Origin: Campylobacterales bacterium
GTDB lineage: Bacteria; Campylobacterota; Campylobacteria; Campylobacterales; QNZT01
NCBI GenBank assembly: GCA_027056215.1
Contig: JALULO010000030.1
Span: 1-15,757, forward strand
DNA length: 15,757 nucleotides
Reading direction: 5' to 3'
This document shows positions 6,637-14,732 of the stretch, one piece after another. The notes beneath the pieces were generated by a model, which ran no database searches, had not been told where the DNA came from, and worked only from the letters and a program-made list of their open reading frames with translations. How positions within the stretch are numbered: the stretch's first letter is position 1; each line of letters starts with the position of its first letter. The position numbers and the translations under genes are program-made.

Positions 6637-7809
6637 CTACGACGTTGATACAACACCCGAAAAATCAATCCTAAAGATACTGCCATGATCTGGTTTGGAC
6701 TCTATCGTGAGTTTGAGTTTATACTTTTCGCAAATGGCATTGACGATGTCTAGTCCTATCCCAAAACCACCACCTAGGTCACTTGCACGTTTATACCGTT
6801 TTAAGATCTCTTTTTGATCCTCTTCACTGATACCTATACCGTTGTCTTGTACAAAAAGTTGATTGTTTTTAAGTATAACTGAGATATCACTTTTGGTATG
6901 GCTGTATTTGATAGCGTTTGAGAGAAGGTTGTTGATCAGTTTCGCCCCGTCTTGTTGGCTCATGTGAACATAGGTAGAGCTTAGATTTGTTTGGATTGTG
7001 ATCTTTTTCGCTTGGGCTATCTCTTTAAAAAAAGTGACACTTTTGAGGATCTCTTTTTTTAAATCAAAACGTTTTATCTCCTCATCATGGGTGATATCTT
7101 TAAAACTTACATGGGCTAGGGTATTGTAAGTATTGGCGATTAGTTTGGAGCTGATGGAAATATGTCGTAAAAGTTTTTCTTCTTTGATTCCCTTTTTCTT
7201 TAATGCAGATACACTCATCAGTAGTGCTGTTACAGGGGTATTGATTTCATGGGTACTGTCTTTGATAAACTTATCCAGTTGTGCCACACGCTCTTTAACA
7301 GGTTTTAAGAGTAGTTTACTTAAAAGATAACCTATAAAAGCGATAAAAATCATTGATGCCAAGATCGTTGTCGTGATAAGTAGCTTGAGATTTAAAAACT
7401 GTTTTGGCATACGCAAATCTTCTGTAACGATGTATGCAATACCCTGAATCGGTTTTGAAAGTTGTTTGACCATATGTACCCGTTTTGGTTTCATATCGAG
7501 CATTTTATGAAAGTTAATATTTGTATATTTTAGATTTGAGATGATGGGGTGTTTATTGGCACTAAAAAGACCGACATTGAGTTTGTAATGTTTTGGATTA
7601 AATTGGTATATTTTATGATCCAGTTGATTTTTCATGATATCCATCTCAACTGCAAGTATGGTACTTTTGAGATCATTTTTGCACATAGAGGTTTTTTCAG
7701 AGACAGCTTTGTTATAGTAAAGCAAAGCGATGATACTCATCAAAACAAATGCCGAAAAGGTATAGATAGTGATAAAGCTAATCAGGGCTTTTTTTTCATC
7801 TTGATTCAA
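6637..7809 (-). CDS. Sensor histidine kinase, two membrane helices
   Basis: A 390-residue membrane kinase paired with the regulator encoded just upstream. It has an N-terminal helix (about 9-32), a periplasmic region of about 110 residues (33-140), a second helix (about 142-166), and then, with little linker, the dimerisation helix with H187 in DSTHEINTPVTALL. The ATPase domain contains N298 (LINNLLSNAIKYS), DNGIGI (322-327) and a glycine-rich G2 box GGGFGIGLDIV (346-356). There is no clear HAMP or PAS domain. It overlaps the regulator gene by 14 bp. The DSTHEINTPVTA box is of a kind I associate with Campylobacterota orphan systems (for example the CprS or DccS type), but I cannot assign it to one. 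The signal it detects is unknown; its place beside the A2M/pbpC genes hints at the cell envelope. Confidence 0.88.
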   Translation of the reverse strand: MNQDEKKALISFITIYTFSAFVLMSIIALLYYNKAVSEKTSMCKNDLKSTILAVEMDIMKNQLDHKIYQFNPKHYKLNVGLFSANKHPIISNLKYTNINFHKMLDMKPKRVHMVKQLSKPIQGIAYIVTEDLRMPKQFLNLKLLITTTILASMIFIAFIGYLLSKLLLKPVKERVAQLDKFIKDSTHEINTPVTALLMSVSALKKKGIKEEKLLRHISISSKLIANTYNTLAHVSFKDITHDEEIKRFDLKKEILKSVTFFKEIAQAKKITIQTNLSSTYVHMSQQDGAKLINNLLSNAIKYSHTKSDISVILKNNQLFVQDNGIGISEEDQKEILKRYKRASDLGGGFGIGLDIVNAICEKYKLKLTIESKPDHGSIFRIDFSGVVSTS

Positions 7810-8461
7810 AACTATATCCTAATCCTCGAAGGGTTTTGATACATTCTTTACCAAGGTGTCGGCGTAAGTTTTTGATGTAGACACGCAGTGTTGCATCGGA
7901 GGGGATATCTTCATATTCCCAGATGTTTTGGATGATCTCATCTGCCGATATGACTCTATTTTTATTATTCAAAAAATAGTGCAAAATCTGTGACTCTTTA
8001 TGAGAAAGAGAGATACTTTGTTTATCATCAAACGTCAGTTCTCTTTTTTGAAAACAAAAATGGGTGTGTGCGTCTATATCTCTGATTTGATCTGTCTCTA
8101 TGTTGTAACGTTTTTTGATATTGTTGATACGATGCTCAAGTTCTTCAAGCTCAAAAGGTTTTTTGATATAGTCATCACAACCAGCCAAAAAACTATTTTT
8201 AAGATGTTCGATATCCTGATACGCCGTGATAAATATAGCCGGTGTGCTTTTGTTAAAATCACGTGTATCTTGAAGAACCTGTAGACCGCTTTTATAAGGC
8301 ACATTGATGTCGAGGATGAGTAGATCAAACTGTTCTGAATCAATCTTTTCAATAGCGTCTTCTCCATCAAAACAGAGTGTCACAATGTAACCTAGATCGC
8401 TTAAATATTCAAACATCAAATCAGACAAAATCGGATCGTCTTCTAAAAGGAGTATTTTCAT
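7796..8461 (-). CDS. OmpR-family response regulator
   Basis: A 221-residue DNA-binding regulator, partner of the kinase that overlaps its 3' end. The receiver domain has the acidic pair D8-D9, phospho-acceptor D51 (LLILDINVP), switch T79 and K101 (KKPF). A winged-helix domain follows from about 130, with SLSHKESQILHYF, the recognition-helix region DATLRVYIKNLRRHL and the RGLGYSF ending. I chose the ATG at 8461, which starts MKILLLEDD, the standard first beta strand, and has an AAAGG site 7-8 bases upstream. A longer reading to 8512 adds 17 residues with no family counterpart. It lies 90 bp after the A2M gene on the same strand, so it may be read through from there; I see no convincing own promoter. 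Confidence 0.9.
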   Translation of the reverse strand: MKILLLEDDPILSDLMFEYLSDLGYIVTLCFDGEDAIEKIDSEQFDLLILDINVPYKSGLQVLQDTRDFNKSTPAIFITAYQDIEHLKNSFLAGCDDYIKKPFELEELEHRINNIKKRYNIETDQIRDIDAHTHFCFQKRELTFDDKQSISLSHKESQILHYFLNNKNRVISADEIIQNIWEYEDIPSDATLRVYIKNLRRHLGKECIKTLRGLGYSFESR

Positions 8462-8551
8462 CACTGTGCCTTTATAAAAATGGAATATTCGCTGGTGCGG
8501 TGATAATTCCAAATTTATTTTACTATAGTTGTGTGTAAGTTATGTGTATTA

Positions 8552-11500
8552 TCATTTCACCTCTATCGTATCTCTCATCTTCGCATATGCTTTTATCCTG
8601 CTATCGTACATCGCTTCGGCGTATGTGGGCGGAAGGAGGCATGTTCCTTTTGATGTAACACGTAAGGGTGTGTAAAAGATGGTGGTGGTTGGTTGGATGT
8701 GGTAGTTTTTTCTTTTTTTATCATAGATACGTGTTTGCTCTGGTAAGTTTGTAAATGTTAACACGCGGTCATCTCGGATGTCTTGGTATGCTGGATGGAA
8801 GTTTTTACTATCTTGGACTTTTAGTGGTCGTGGTTGTGATGAGATGCGTTCATTGTTGATGGTGAAACACGATGGTATTCTTTGGACGATGGCTATGTTG
8901 TCAAGTTTATCTGTATTTGTTATGGAGATTTTTGCAAAAAGTTTGTCTCCAAGGCTTAGTTGGTTTAGGTTTATGGGTTTGTTTTGTGCATCTACAAAAC
9001 TTGTTTGTATCGACAAAGGATTGTTTCTTTTTTGTGTTGGAAGTTGGAGTGGTAGGTATCCTGATGCTTCTACTTGATAGCGTGTCATTTTTCCTTGTGG
9101 ATTTATGGTGATGGTATCATCATCAAGTGTGTCAAATATAGTTGTTTCTTTGTTGATCTCTTTTGTCTTTTGGTTATAGGTGACTTTTGCATCGATGCTC
9201 GTTGGCTGTTGGTTTTTGTAGTATGTTGCTACTGCACGAAGTACAAAAGCTTTCTCTTGTGTTGTGTAGAGTTTATCAAAACCATCCACCACCTTTTCTA
9301 GTAAGTTAGAAGCTTGTTCATCTTTGCCAAAGAGTTGTAGATGTAGATATAGAGCAAAGGCGATATCTCGTGTTTTGGTGTAAAAAGTGCCACTTAACTG
9401 GTGTTGGTTTGAGAGTTGTGTATAGTCAAATGTTTTGATGCTATTTTCTATCTTTTGGAGTGGCAGTGATAGGTTGGATTGTTTCAAAATCGTAGCCATC
9501 ATGTAGAGTGAAACGATGTTGTTTTCATCGTAAAAGTTGTTATCATAGAGCATATTGATGTCTGTATCTGAAAGTTTGTTTTGTTGTGAGAGTAGGTATG
9601 CCGCGTAAAGTCTATCAAAGTTAGTGTATTTTGTATGTTGATAAGATCTTCCTTCTTGTGTGATCTGAGTTAGTGCTTGATCTATCTTTTGAAGTGTCTC
9701 TTGTGGTACTTTAAAGCCCTCTTTATGTAAGGACAATAAGATATCCGATGCATAGAGTGACGCGTAAGGGTTCACCTCTCCATAAGGTTTCCAATAGGCA
9801 AAATCACCATTTTCCAACTGGAGATTGAGCAGTTTTGTGATACCTTCTTTGATAAACATCTCTCTGTCATGAAGAAGGTTTCTACTATAAAGCGTGTAGT
9901 CATTTTTGATAAAATTTTTCAGATATAAGAGTGCCAAAAGTTTTGAAGCACTCTGCTCACTACAGCCGTAAGGGTAGTTAACCAGATCATCAAGCGTACC
10001 TCTGAGCTGTGCAAGGTATGTTGTGCTGAGGGTGATTTTGACTTTTGTTCCCTCTTTTGAAAAGTATGCTTTTGGGATTTTTAAAATGGTTTTTTGGTCA
10101 CTCTCTCCTCTAAAAACTTTGGTTTGGAGTGTGTTGGCACTGTAGATGGGTAGTTCTACGGTGTGTAAAAATGTTTGTCCATTTTGTGTAGCGGTGATAT
10201 TTAGTTCCCCTTTGCCCACTGTCTCAGTTTCAAGTAGTGCTTCAAAACGTTTGGAACTTTTAGGTGGGATGGTTAGTGTTTGAGGAAGACCTCTGTATGA
10301 AATATGCGGTGAAATTTGTGCAGTGAGGCTGACTTGCGATGCCTTTTTAGTGGTGTTAAAAATCGTAATAGGAATACTTAACTTATCACCGGCTAGTATA
10401 AATCGTGGATAGTCCGCTTTGATGATGATATCATCACGAACAACAAGCGGTGCTGCTGTAGCGCCAATACTTTTGTCATCCAAAGCGATAGCTACAATCG
10501 TCGCTTTACCATTAAACTGACCTACAGGTATATCAACTGTAGCAAATCCTTCACCATCGGTTTGTATCAATCCTGACCAGTACATAAAAGGTTTGATGCG
10601 TTTTGCTGCATTTTTAGGGGCAAGGTGTTTTTGTGCCATCTTCATCATCATCTCATCTCCCGAACCAAATGCTAAAAGTTTGCCTTTTGTCTGATAGTGC
10701 ATCACCAAATCATAAAGATCATAATAGGCTACTTTTTGTGCAGGTTTGAGGTTGAAAAAGGTGAAAGGGTGAGGCTCTTTTTGATCGATGATTTGGAGTA
10801 TGCCATTGTCCACCAGTGAAACGAGTAGTGTTGCATTTTTCTCGCAGTTGACGGATACGGTTACCATCTCATGGGAGTGTACAACGCTTGGTGTTTGGAT
10901 AGAGAGGTTGATATGGTGTGCACTCCTATCTGCTTTGATGAACTTTTTACCCCAAGCACGAAATGGTATCAGTTTTGCAGAAGTTGCGCTATCTCGGACG
11001 ATACACGCCGTAAGATAAAACCCTTCATGTAGATCAAAATGGATAGGAATATCCAACGCCGCGTTACCTTGATCTATGGCAATCACTTTATGATAGTAGA
11101 CTTTATCTTGTTCGAGTGTGACAAGCAAGCGACCTTTGATGATAGAAGATTTAAACTGTGCATGGAGGGTATCTCCTTTTTGGTAAACCAAATCATCTGT
11201 AAGAATCTCTACTTTATTGATCTCATCGGTTGGTCCGATATTGTTATAGTCATATCCTCTAACGGTAAATCTTTGTGAAGCACTATGTTGTGTGAGTAAA
11301 TCATGTACTTCAAGGATATAGTCACCACTTGCTTCGATCTTTTTAGTGATCATACTTCCCGCAGGCACTTCAAAACGATCGATTTCTTGGGACTCTTTTT
11401 CCCATTTATAGTATCCACGTGTATCGTAAAAGTAGTGCCATATCTCTTTTTTGAGAATGGCTTGAAGGGTTCTTGCGTATGTTTTGCCTGTTTTTGGATC

Positions 11501-13924
11501 GAGTAAAACGGTGTTTGCTGTAAGAGTATCGCCCTTATCAAGGGTTGGTGTTGTGATGTGTAGACCAACCATTTGTGCATAAGGGTAGATAGTAACAGGT
11601 TTATAGGTGGCTATCTCTTTGCCTTCATCAAACGTATGTATGCCGATTTGTCCTTGTAGGATAGAGGGGATTTTTTGATTGGTTTTGGTGGAAAAGTAAA
11701 AGTTGGATTCTCCTTTATCGGATAGTTTGAAGTCAAGACGCTGGTCGATGTAACTGGTTTTGTTTTCATGTTCGAGTAAAAGGTTGGTAAAACTGTACTC
11801 TGGATATGTATCATTTTTATATGCTTTAGAAACGGCGTTGAGTGTGGCTTCTACGTTTAAGTCTGCTGCAGGTGCACCGAAAAGATAACTACTTTGTACC
11901 TTCCCAACGATGGGTTCATCTTTGAAAAAGTTCGTTTTTTTGAGGATGATACGGTTTTGGATGCGTTGTGGTAAAAAACTCTCAACATGAAATACTTTTG
12001 ATCCCAAAACTTTATCACCAAGTTTTACCTCTACGGTATATCCACCTGTCTTGTATGTCTTTGGTATCTCTAAGATAAAGGTGATTGTACCGATGTTATC
12101 GCATTGATGTGCTTGTTTATAGATCGTTTGAAAATCAGGGGCAAAAATGCGGATTTGTACAGGTAAATCTTTGGCGCTTTGGTAGTTTTTGTCTTTTAAT
12201 ACGATGAGCATTTTCGCTTTAGAACCTGGACGGATGATTTCACTTTGTAGATATATCCAAGCTTTGTACTGGTTTTTGAGTTGATCTTTTTGGATGATGT
12301 GTGCTTTATTTAGTGGCTTGTTGAGGACTAAAAAGTTTTGATCATCATGAGTTGAGACGACAACAACAGCAGGGTTTTTTGATATTAGATCAGATTTATC
12401 GAGTATACAGATTCCATCTTTATCACTTCTGCCTACGGTAATAGGCTCGTTTTTATCTGAAAAGAGTGTTATCTGTGCATCTTTGATAGCTTTGCCTGAA
12501 CTAAGCGTTGCAAGGGATATAAATGCTTGGTCTTTACTGATCTTTGCACTGATAGCGATATCACTAAGATAGATCACTTTATAGACAGAGCGTTTGCCAA
12601 AACGCATCACGATGCGAAAAATACCACTTTTGTATTGACTCGTAAATTGTTTAAGCGAAAAACGGTGTTTGACAAATTGGTTTTTTCGGTTACTGAGTAT
12701 AAGTTGCTTTGAATAGACTTGTACTGCTGCTTTTGCTACTTTTTTGGGATCACCTTTTTGAAAGTTGATAAAATAACGATAATTATACGTAGGTATTTTT
12801 TCGATAATCATCATGACATGATCGAGATTGACACTTTCAAATCCGATTTCACCTTTGGAAGAGAGGTATGGCTTATCTTTTTGTTCAAAGTGCAAAGCAC
12901 TCTGCCTATCTCCTATTTTGACGCTAAAATGATGATCTTCTCGTAGTTGAAATTGATAACTGTCTTTAAGACCTTTTAACAAGCTGATGCCATAAGTATG
13001 TTGTGGTTTAAAATCCGCGATAATATCAACATAGGTTTCACTCTTATCATGAAGATGTCTCTTTTTTCTGTCGTTAAAATCAATATACTTTACATCTGTA
13101 AGCGAAAAACTGTTGATACCATTGATATGGATATAAGATTTGATGGGGTTTTCATCACGGTAAAAATATCCCGGAAAATAGAGCCGTATTCCCAACCGTC
13201 CATCACCCAAAGCGATGTAGTGTGGATCATCATACAGGGGCATCGCTTTTCGTTTTGTATCGAGTTTAAAGGGGATAGATTTTTCTTTAAATGTATCGTT
13301 ATAAGTTTTGTCGAGTGGTTTATGGTTTTGGCTTGAAAGGGTCTGTTTGAGGATGATTTGTATGGGTGAATCTTGTATAGGTTCAACGATCTTGACAAGA
13401 AAAACTTTATGGTTTTCATCTGCTGTTAGGGTGTATCGTAAACGTGTTTTGGCAAGGTTGTTTTTTTTGTAAATAAAAAGATTTTTTTCTAACATTTTGT
13501 CATCTACCAGATCGTTAAAAACCAAACGGGCGATACCCTCTTTAAAATAGCGAATCTCTTTACGTGCAAATGCCTCTGTTTGAAAAGTTGCATCTTGCCC
13601 ATCACTTTTTTCTGTAAACTTGTTTGGATTTGGCTTACAGCTATAGTGTGTTGATGCGTGTAGTGTTCTGTTTGGATAGAGTCTGATTTGATTTTGAGAG
13701 ACAAACTCATACGCACCTGTTAAATCATCAGAACACAGTAGCAAATGTTCATGAGAAAATGTTCCGACAGCATCCCTTTTGATGATATTTTGAGAAAAGG
13801 TAAACGTGATAAAAGATGTATCGGTTGGTACCTTTTTGGGGCTCTGACATGACATATGTATGTCTTGTGACGCAAAAGCACTGCTGAAAAAAAACATGAA
13901 GATGATAAAAAGATTTCCATACAT
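8552..13924 (-). CDS. Bacterial alpha-2-macroglobulin with intact thioester
   Basis: A very large (1790 aa) secreted protein of the bacterial A2M family, thought to trap invading proteases in the periplasm by covalent thioester capture. The thioester motif is intact: YGCSEQ with C1321 and Q1324, in the usual NYPYGCSEQSASKLLALLYL setting. Before it lie a long array of beta-rich macroglobulin repeats and the conserved MYWSGLIQTDGEG..VDIP segment near residue 1112, the A2M core region. After it comes the alpha-helical thioester domain (about 1310-1600) and a beta-rich C-terminus. The N-terminus MYGNLFIIFMFFFSSAFA looks like a signal peptide cut after A18, but it has no positive charge and no lipobox, whereas E. 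coli YfhM is a lipoprotein. It is also longer than YfhM (about 1650 aa). An AAGGA site lies 7 bases before the ATG. The pbpC neighbour supports the A2M/PBP1C partnership. Confidence 0.92.
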   Translation of the reverse strand: MYGNLFIIFMFFFSSAFASQDIHMSCQSPKKVPTDTSFITFTFSQNIIKRDAVGTFSHEHLLLCSDDLTGAYEFVSQNQIRLYPNRTLHASTHYSCKPNPNKFTEKSDGQDATFQTEAFARKEIRYFKEGIARLVFNDLVDDKMLEKNLFIYKKNNLAKTRLRYTLTADENHKVFLVKIVEPIQDSPIQIILKQTLSSQNHKPLDKTYNDTFKEKSIPFKLDTKRKAMPLYDDPHYIALGDGRLGIRLYFPGYFYRDENPIKSYIHINGINSFSLTDVKYIDFNDRKKRHLHDKSETYVDIIADFKPQHTYGISLLKGLKDSYQFQLREDHHFSVKIGDRQSALHFEQKDKPYLSSKGEIGFESVNLDHVMMIIEKIPTYNYRYFINFQKGDPKKVAKAAVQVYSKQLILSNRKNQFVKHRFSLKQFTSQYKSGIFRIVMRFGKRSVYKVIYLSDIAISAKISKDQAFISLATLSSGKAIKDAQITLFSDKNEPITVGRSDKDGICILDKSDLISKNPAVVVVSTHDDQNFLVLNKPLNKAHIIQKDQLKNQYKAWIYLQSEIIRPGSKAKMLIVLKDKNYQSAKDLPVQIRIFAPDFQTIYKQAHQCDNIGTITFILEIPKTYKTGGYTVEVKLGDKVLGSKVFHVESFLPQRIQNRIILKKTNFFKDEPIVGKVQSSYLFGAPAADLNVEATLNAVSKAYKNDTYPEYSFTNLLLEHENKTSYIDQRLDFKLSDKGESNFYFSTKTNQKIPSILQGQIGIHTFDEGKEIATYKPVTIYPYAQMVGLHITTPTLDKGDTLTANTVLLDPKTGKTYARTLQAILKKEIWHYFYDTRGYYKWEKESQEIDRFEVPAGSMITKKIEASGDYILEVHDLLTQHSASQRFTVRGYDYNNIGPTDEINKVEILTDDLVYQKGDTLHAQFKSSIIKGRLLVTLEQDKVYYHKVIAIDQGNAALDIPIHFDLHEGFYLTACIVRDSATSAKLIPFRAWGKKFIKADRSAHHINLSIQTPSVVHSHEMVTVSVNCEKNATLLVSLVDNGILQIIDQKEPHPFTFFNLKPAQKVAYYDLYDLVMHYQTKGKLLAFGSGDEMMMKMAQKHLAPKNAAKRIKPFMYWSGLIQTDGEGFATVDIPVGQFNGKATIVAIALDDKSIGATAAPLVVRDDIIIKADYPRFILAGDKLSIPITIFNTTKKASQVSLTAQISPHISYRGLPQTLTIPPKSSKRFEALLETETVGKGELNITATQNGQTFLHTVELPIYSANTLQTKVFRGESDQKTILKIPKAYFSKEGTKVKITLSTTYLAQLRGTLDDLVNYPYGCSEQSASKLLALLYLKNFIKNDYTLYSRNLLHDREMFIKEGITKLLNLQLENGDFAYWKPYGEVNPYASLYASDILLSLHKEGFKVPQETLQKIDQALTQITQEGRSYQHTKYTNFDRLYAAYLLSQQNKLSDTDINMLYDNNFYDENNIVSLYMMATILKQSNLSLPLQKIENSIKTFDYTQLSNQHQLSGTFYTKTRDIAFALYLHLQLFGKDEQASNLLEKVVDGFDKLYTTQEKAFVLRAVATYYKNQQPTSIDAKVTYNQKTKEINKETTIFDTLDDDTITINPQGKMTRYQVEASGYLPLQLPTQKRNNPLSIQTSFVDAQNKPINLNQLSLGDKLFAKISITNTDKLDNIAIVQRIPSCFTINNERISSQPRPLKVQDSKNFHPAYQDIRDDRVLTFTNLPEQTRIYDKKRKNYHIQPTTTIFYTPLRVTSKGTCLLPPTYAEAMYDSRIKAYAKMRDTIEVK

Positions 13925-13956
13925 AAGTATATCCTTAAATGTTACTTTATTAAATT

Positions 13957-13985
13957 ATTATATCAAAATATTTAATTAATGTAAA
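13957..13985 (-). promoter_or_regulatory. Sigma-70 promoter of the A2M gene
   Basis: On the minus strand, TTTACA (13980-13985), a 17-bp spacer and a consensus TATAAT (13957-13962) form a near-perfect promoter 33 bp upstream of the A2M ATG. The -35 lies within the last codons of the duplicated pbpC end. The corresponding place in the real pbpC reads TTTGCA. Confidence 0.68.
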
Positions 13986-14059
13986 ATATTTAATTTATTG
14001 ATAGTTAATTTTGCACTTTGAACAAGGCAACCTATCTCATATTTACCTGTGGGGAGGTA
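13976..14059 (-). pseudogene. Orphan copy of the last 27 codons of pbpC
   Basis: These 84 bp match 14733-14816, the end of the pbpC gene, at 71 of 84 positions with no gaps. The reading frame and the TAA stop are kept: YLPTGKYEIGCLVQSAKL here against YLPEGKHEIGCLDQSAKL in pbpC, and both end ILH. Only 5 of 27 residues differ. It has no start codon and is joined directly to an unrelated repeat on its 5' side, so it cannot be expressed by itself. It is best read as the displaced end of an older or foreign pbpC allele. Confidence 0.8.
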
Positions 14060-14061
14060 AC

Positions 14062-14107
14062 GATAAAAAGCAAAATATTTCTCATAAACTTTTGAAAAAA
14101 GATGGGG
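14062..14107. repeat. 46-bp direct repeat, left copy
   Basis: This sequence matches 14680-14725 at about 37 of 46 positions, in the same orientation, with the core ATTTCTCATAAA identical. It abuts the pbpC remnant on one side. With its partner it brackets cassette B. Confidence 0.65.
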
Positions 14108-14174
14108 TAACGCAGAAGATAGCGCATACGATAAATTTGTTAAACAATGAAAAGAGGTACTCGCTTTAAAGATA

Positions 14175-14228
14175 AAAATATTTCAAAATGAAATAATATT
14201 TAACCTTTTGTCTTGATTTAGTTAACAT
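14175..14228 (+). promoter_or_regulatory. Promoter of cassette B with upstream palindromic box
   Basis: The palindrome TATTTCA (14179-14185), AAA, TGAAATA (14189-14195) is identical to the cassette A box. Four bases later comes TTAACC (14200-14205), then a 17-bp spacer and TAACAT (14223-14228), the same spacings as in cassette A (TTTACC, 17 bp, TAAAAT). Sequence between the two hexamers has diverged while the palindrome has not, pointing to a conserved protein-binding site. The -35 and -10 are weak, which suits an activated promoter. Confidence 0.58.
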
Positions 14229-14257
14229 TGTGCAAAAGCAAAAGGTGGTATAATAAG

Positions 14258-14509
14258 ATGAACGATAGAAAAGACTTGGTAGATATGCTAAGTAAAAATG
14301 CAGATGTTGTTTATAAAAAATTGATTGTTTTTTTAGCTTCGTCCAGTGGTAGTGGTGTTTATGCCATAAAGTTTTTACAAGATACACAGATGAGTTTGTA
14401 TGGCGTGTTTTTTTCTATCCTTTTTTTACTGTTTACACTTGGTGTATTAGAAAATTTTTTGAGAATTAAAAAAATTGAAAAATCTATAGAGGAGATTATC
14501 AATGATTGA
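14258..14509 (+). CDS. Cassette B protein 1: small two-helix membrane protein, unknown
   Basis: An 83-residue paralogue of the protein at 6259-6501. It shares SK, D, the run YKKLIVFLA, SxGxG and YAIKFL (residues 12-40), then a second hydrophobic segment (about 46-66, very Phe/Leu-rich) and a charged tail (RIKKIEKSIEEIIND) that could form a short coiled coil. I chose the ATG at 14258, which aligns with the start of copy A and follows an AAAGGTGG ribosome site; an upstream TTG at 14228 falls on the -10 element and is rejected. Downstream it overlaps protein 2 by 8 bp. The two copies differ most in the loop between helices and in helix 2. Confidence 0.75.
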   Translation: MNDRKDLVDMLSKNADVVYKKLIVFLASSSGSGVYAIKFLQDTQMSLYGVFFSILFLLFTLGVLENFLRIKKIEKSIEEIIND

Positions 14510-14603
14510 ACCACTTATCATCATACCTGTGGGGTTGGTTATCGTCGGTATTATAGGCTATATCGCACATAAAAAAAATTGGAAATTAGCAAAATTTTTT
14601 TGA
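14502..14603 (+). CDS. Cassette B protein 2: 33-residue membrane peptide, unknown
   Basis: The partner of protein 1 and paralogue of 6494-6598. It has one hydrophobic segment (about 4-22, PLIIIPVGLVIVGIIGYIA) and a basic, aromatic tail KKNWKLAKFF. Conserved with copy A are the P-x-G pair, GY, A, K, WK, A and the final FF. A strong GAGGAG ribosome site lies 7 bases before the ATG, within the end of protein 1. The start/stop overlap (ATGATTGA) has the same length as in copy A (ATGAATGA). Confidence 0.7.
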   Translation: MIEPLIIIPVGLVIVGIIGYIAHKKNWKLAKFF

Positions 14604-14679
14604 GTACTATTCTGCGTCAAAAAAGCCTAATAGCCTTGTAAGGTTGATAAAATACGCCTTCCAAAATGTACCAGAAAAA

Positions 14680-14725
14680 GATAGAAAGCAACATATTTCT
14701 CATAAATCTTTCGAAACATATGGGA
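14680..14725. repeat. 46-bp direct repeat, right copy
   Basis: Partner of the repeat at 14062-14107. It lies between cassette B and the stop codon of pbpC. On the minus strand both copies can be read in the same frame as a similar peptide (H-x-F-x-K-x-YEKY-x-AFY), so the repeat may derive from a once-coding sequence. Confidence 0.6.
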
Positions 14726-14732
14726 TGATTAA

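Larger units (their letters stand above)
13925..14257. other. Gene-free 333-bp interval between A2M gene and cassette B
   Basis: This interval holds, from left to right, the A2M ribosome site (13932-13936) and promoter, the remnant of a pbpC 3' end (13976-14059), one copy of a 46-bp repeat (14062-14107), an unassigned AT-rich stretch (14108-14174), and the cassette B promoter with its palindrome. A minus-strand frame stays open from about 14184 to 13976 but contains no ATG, GTG or TTG start, so it is not called as a gene. Confidence 0.7.

Noticed and set aside
8481..8511. TGGAAT ... ATTCCA inverted repeat upstream of the response regulator
   Set aside because: Six-base arms 19 bases apart in AT-rich DNA are easily due to chance, and no clear promoter accompanies them.
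8462..8512. A 17-residue N-terminal extension of the response regulator starting at 8512
   Set aside because: The receiver domain begins at MKILLLEDD, that ATG has a good ribosome site, and the extension has no match to the family pattern.
8778..13336. Several open frames antisense to the A2M gene
   Set aside because: They are rich in Cys, Phe and Trp, match no family and lie opposite a long well-supported gene, as expected for shadow frames.
13976..14184. Open minus-strand frame of about 69 codons ending in the pbpC-like tail
   Set aside because: It contains no ATG, GTG or TTG start and fuses a repeat with the pbpC remnant, so it is treated as a scar and not a gene.
14228..14257. TTG start adding ten residues to cassette B protein 1
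   Set aside because: It lies on the predicted -10 region, and copy A aligns with the ATG at 14258, which has an AAAGGTGG ribosome site.
14621..14642. AAGCCTAATAGCCTT region after cassette B as a terminator facing pbpC
   Set aside because: The AGCCT units are direct, not inverted; the only hairpin (CCTTGTAAGG) is too small and lacks a U tract in the right place.
14627..14719. Minus-strand ORF of 30 codons (MFRKIYEKYVAF...) within and beyond the right 46-bp repeat
   Set aside because: It is short, has no visible ribosome site and has no counterpart start in the left repeat copy; noted only as a possible coding remnant.
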